Source: JAYTUJ01 sp043744615 (lineage in GTDB: Bacteria > Patescibacteriota > Minisyncoccia > Phycocordibacterales > CAIRYW01). From it: a DNA stretch of 15,380 bases. Below the pieces are notes generated by a model. The model did not search any database. It was not told the origin of the DNA and was given only the letters and a program-made list of their open reading frames with translations. Location: NCBI GenBank assembly GCA_043744615.1, contig JAYTUJ010000057.1:1-15380 (forward strand), read 5' to 3'. Positions within the stretch are counted from its first letter, which is position 1. Every line of letters starts with the position of its first letter. Made by a program: the position numbers and the translations under genes. Shown in pieces: positions 14,916 to 15,380 of this stretch.

Positions 14916-15380
14916 ATGAAACTCACCGAGATATACAACCGAATAGAAAACTTTGATTCTTATTTTAACGAGAATTTTGTTGATCCCTTATACGCAAAAG
15001 CCTGGGAATTAAATAAAAAACATTCAATACGACTTAATTCCCTACCAAAAGATTCTGCATTAATTGTTCAGAAAATTATTTCACAATACAGACCAAAAAC
15101 AATTCTTGAAATCGGAACAAGTGGTGGTTATTCTGCTTTACACATCGCCGAAGCAACACAAACATATGACACATGTAACAATGATCAAACAGATGAGCAA
15201 AAAGTAGAAATTTTTACGATTGAAAAATCTGCGCCGAAAGCGGAAATTGCGCGAGTACATTTTGAAGAAAGTTCTTTTTCGAAACAAATCCACCAAATAT
15301 TTGCAGATGCAGATGTTATCGTAAAAAACATAAAAAATTATATACCGAATACAATTGATTTAGTATTCATTGATGCTGAT
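14916..15380 (+). CDS. O-methyltransferase, class I SAM-dependent (partial, cut by window end)
   Basis: The frame is open from ATG 14916 to the window end, giving 155 residues. It begins MKLTEIYNRIENFDSYFNEN. The SAM-binding motif I, TILEIGTSGGYSALHIAEA, lies at about residues 63-81. The segment VEIFTIEKSAPKAEIARVHF follows, with the acidic strand end expected to contact the SAM ribose. The last residues, DLVFIDAD, match the metal-binding aspartate region of family 3 (caffeoyl-CoA-type) O-methyltransferases. The C-terminal third is missing. An insertion after motif I (about residues 82-97, rich in Asn, Asp and Gln) is longer than I would expect between these strands. It follows the propeller gene by 10 bases and lacks a Shine-Dalgarno sequence. 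The substrate cannot be predicted. Confidence 0.85.
   Translation, partial: MKLTEIYNRIENFDSYFNENFVDPLYAKAWELNKKHSIRLNSLPKDSALIVQKIISQYRPKTILEIGTSGGYSALHIAEATQTYDTCNNDQTDEQKVEIFTIEKSAPKAEIARVHFEESSFSKQIHQIFADADVIVKNIKNYIPNTIDLVFIDAD

Overview
The window is AT-rich and gene-dense, with almost no intergenic DNA. It most likely comes from a Candidatus Patescibacteria (CPR, Parcubacteria-like) genome. I base this on several points: large Ser/Thr-rich surface proteins of a style I associate with that group, membrane-anchored cohesin-like proteins next to a dockerin protein, a DUF5069 gene, and gene starts without clear Shine-Dalgarno sequences. The lineage is inferred from gene content; there is no rRNA or universal marker here. 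UGA is not read as glycine: long genes use GGN for Gly, and reading through the one TGA stop soon meets a TAA.

The left 13.7 kb is a minus-strand cluster read from 13745 down to 82. In transcription order it encodes: (1) a small cytoplasmic DUF5069 protein; (2) an 853-residue membrane-anchored multidomain protein; (3) an 1853-residue beta-repeat protein that starts in an ATGA overlap with it; (4) a 349-residue secreted protein with its own promoter; (5) a DUF916/WxLIP-like secreted protein with a C-terminal membrane anchor; (6) a secreted Ig-like protein ending in a two-loop dockerin; (7 and 8) two cohesin-like proteins, each with a C-terminal membrane anchor and a different cytoplasmic tail. 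Genes 2 and 3 look like one roughly 2700-residue giant surface protein split by a one-base frameshift near 10713-10739.

The right end is a divergent plus-strand unit: a secreted YVTN-type beta-propeller, then an O-methyltransferase cut by the window edge. The first 85 bases hold what may be the tail of a convergent plus-strand gene.

The main biological proposal is a cell-surface assembly locus. The giant protein and the 349-residue protein share a closely related C-terminal module that could dock onto a common partner. The DUF916-like protein recalls the WxL-interacting partner of Firmicutes cell-surface complexes. The dockerin protein could dock onto the two cohesins by calcium-dependent binding. 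No glycoside hydrolase is visible, so this would be a non-cellulosomal use of cohesin and dockerin. Partnerships are inferred from gene order and domain type, not shown by the sequence.
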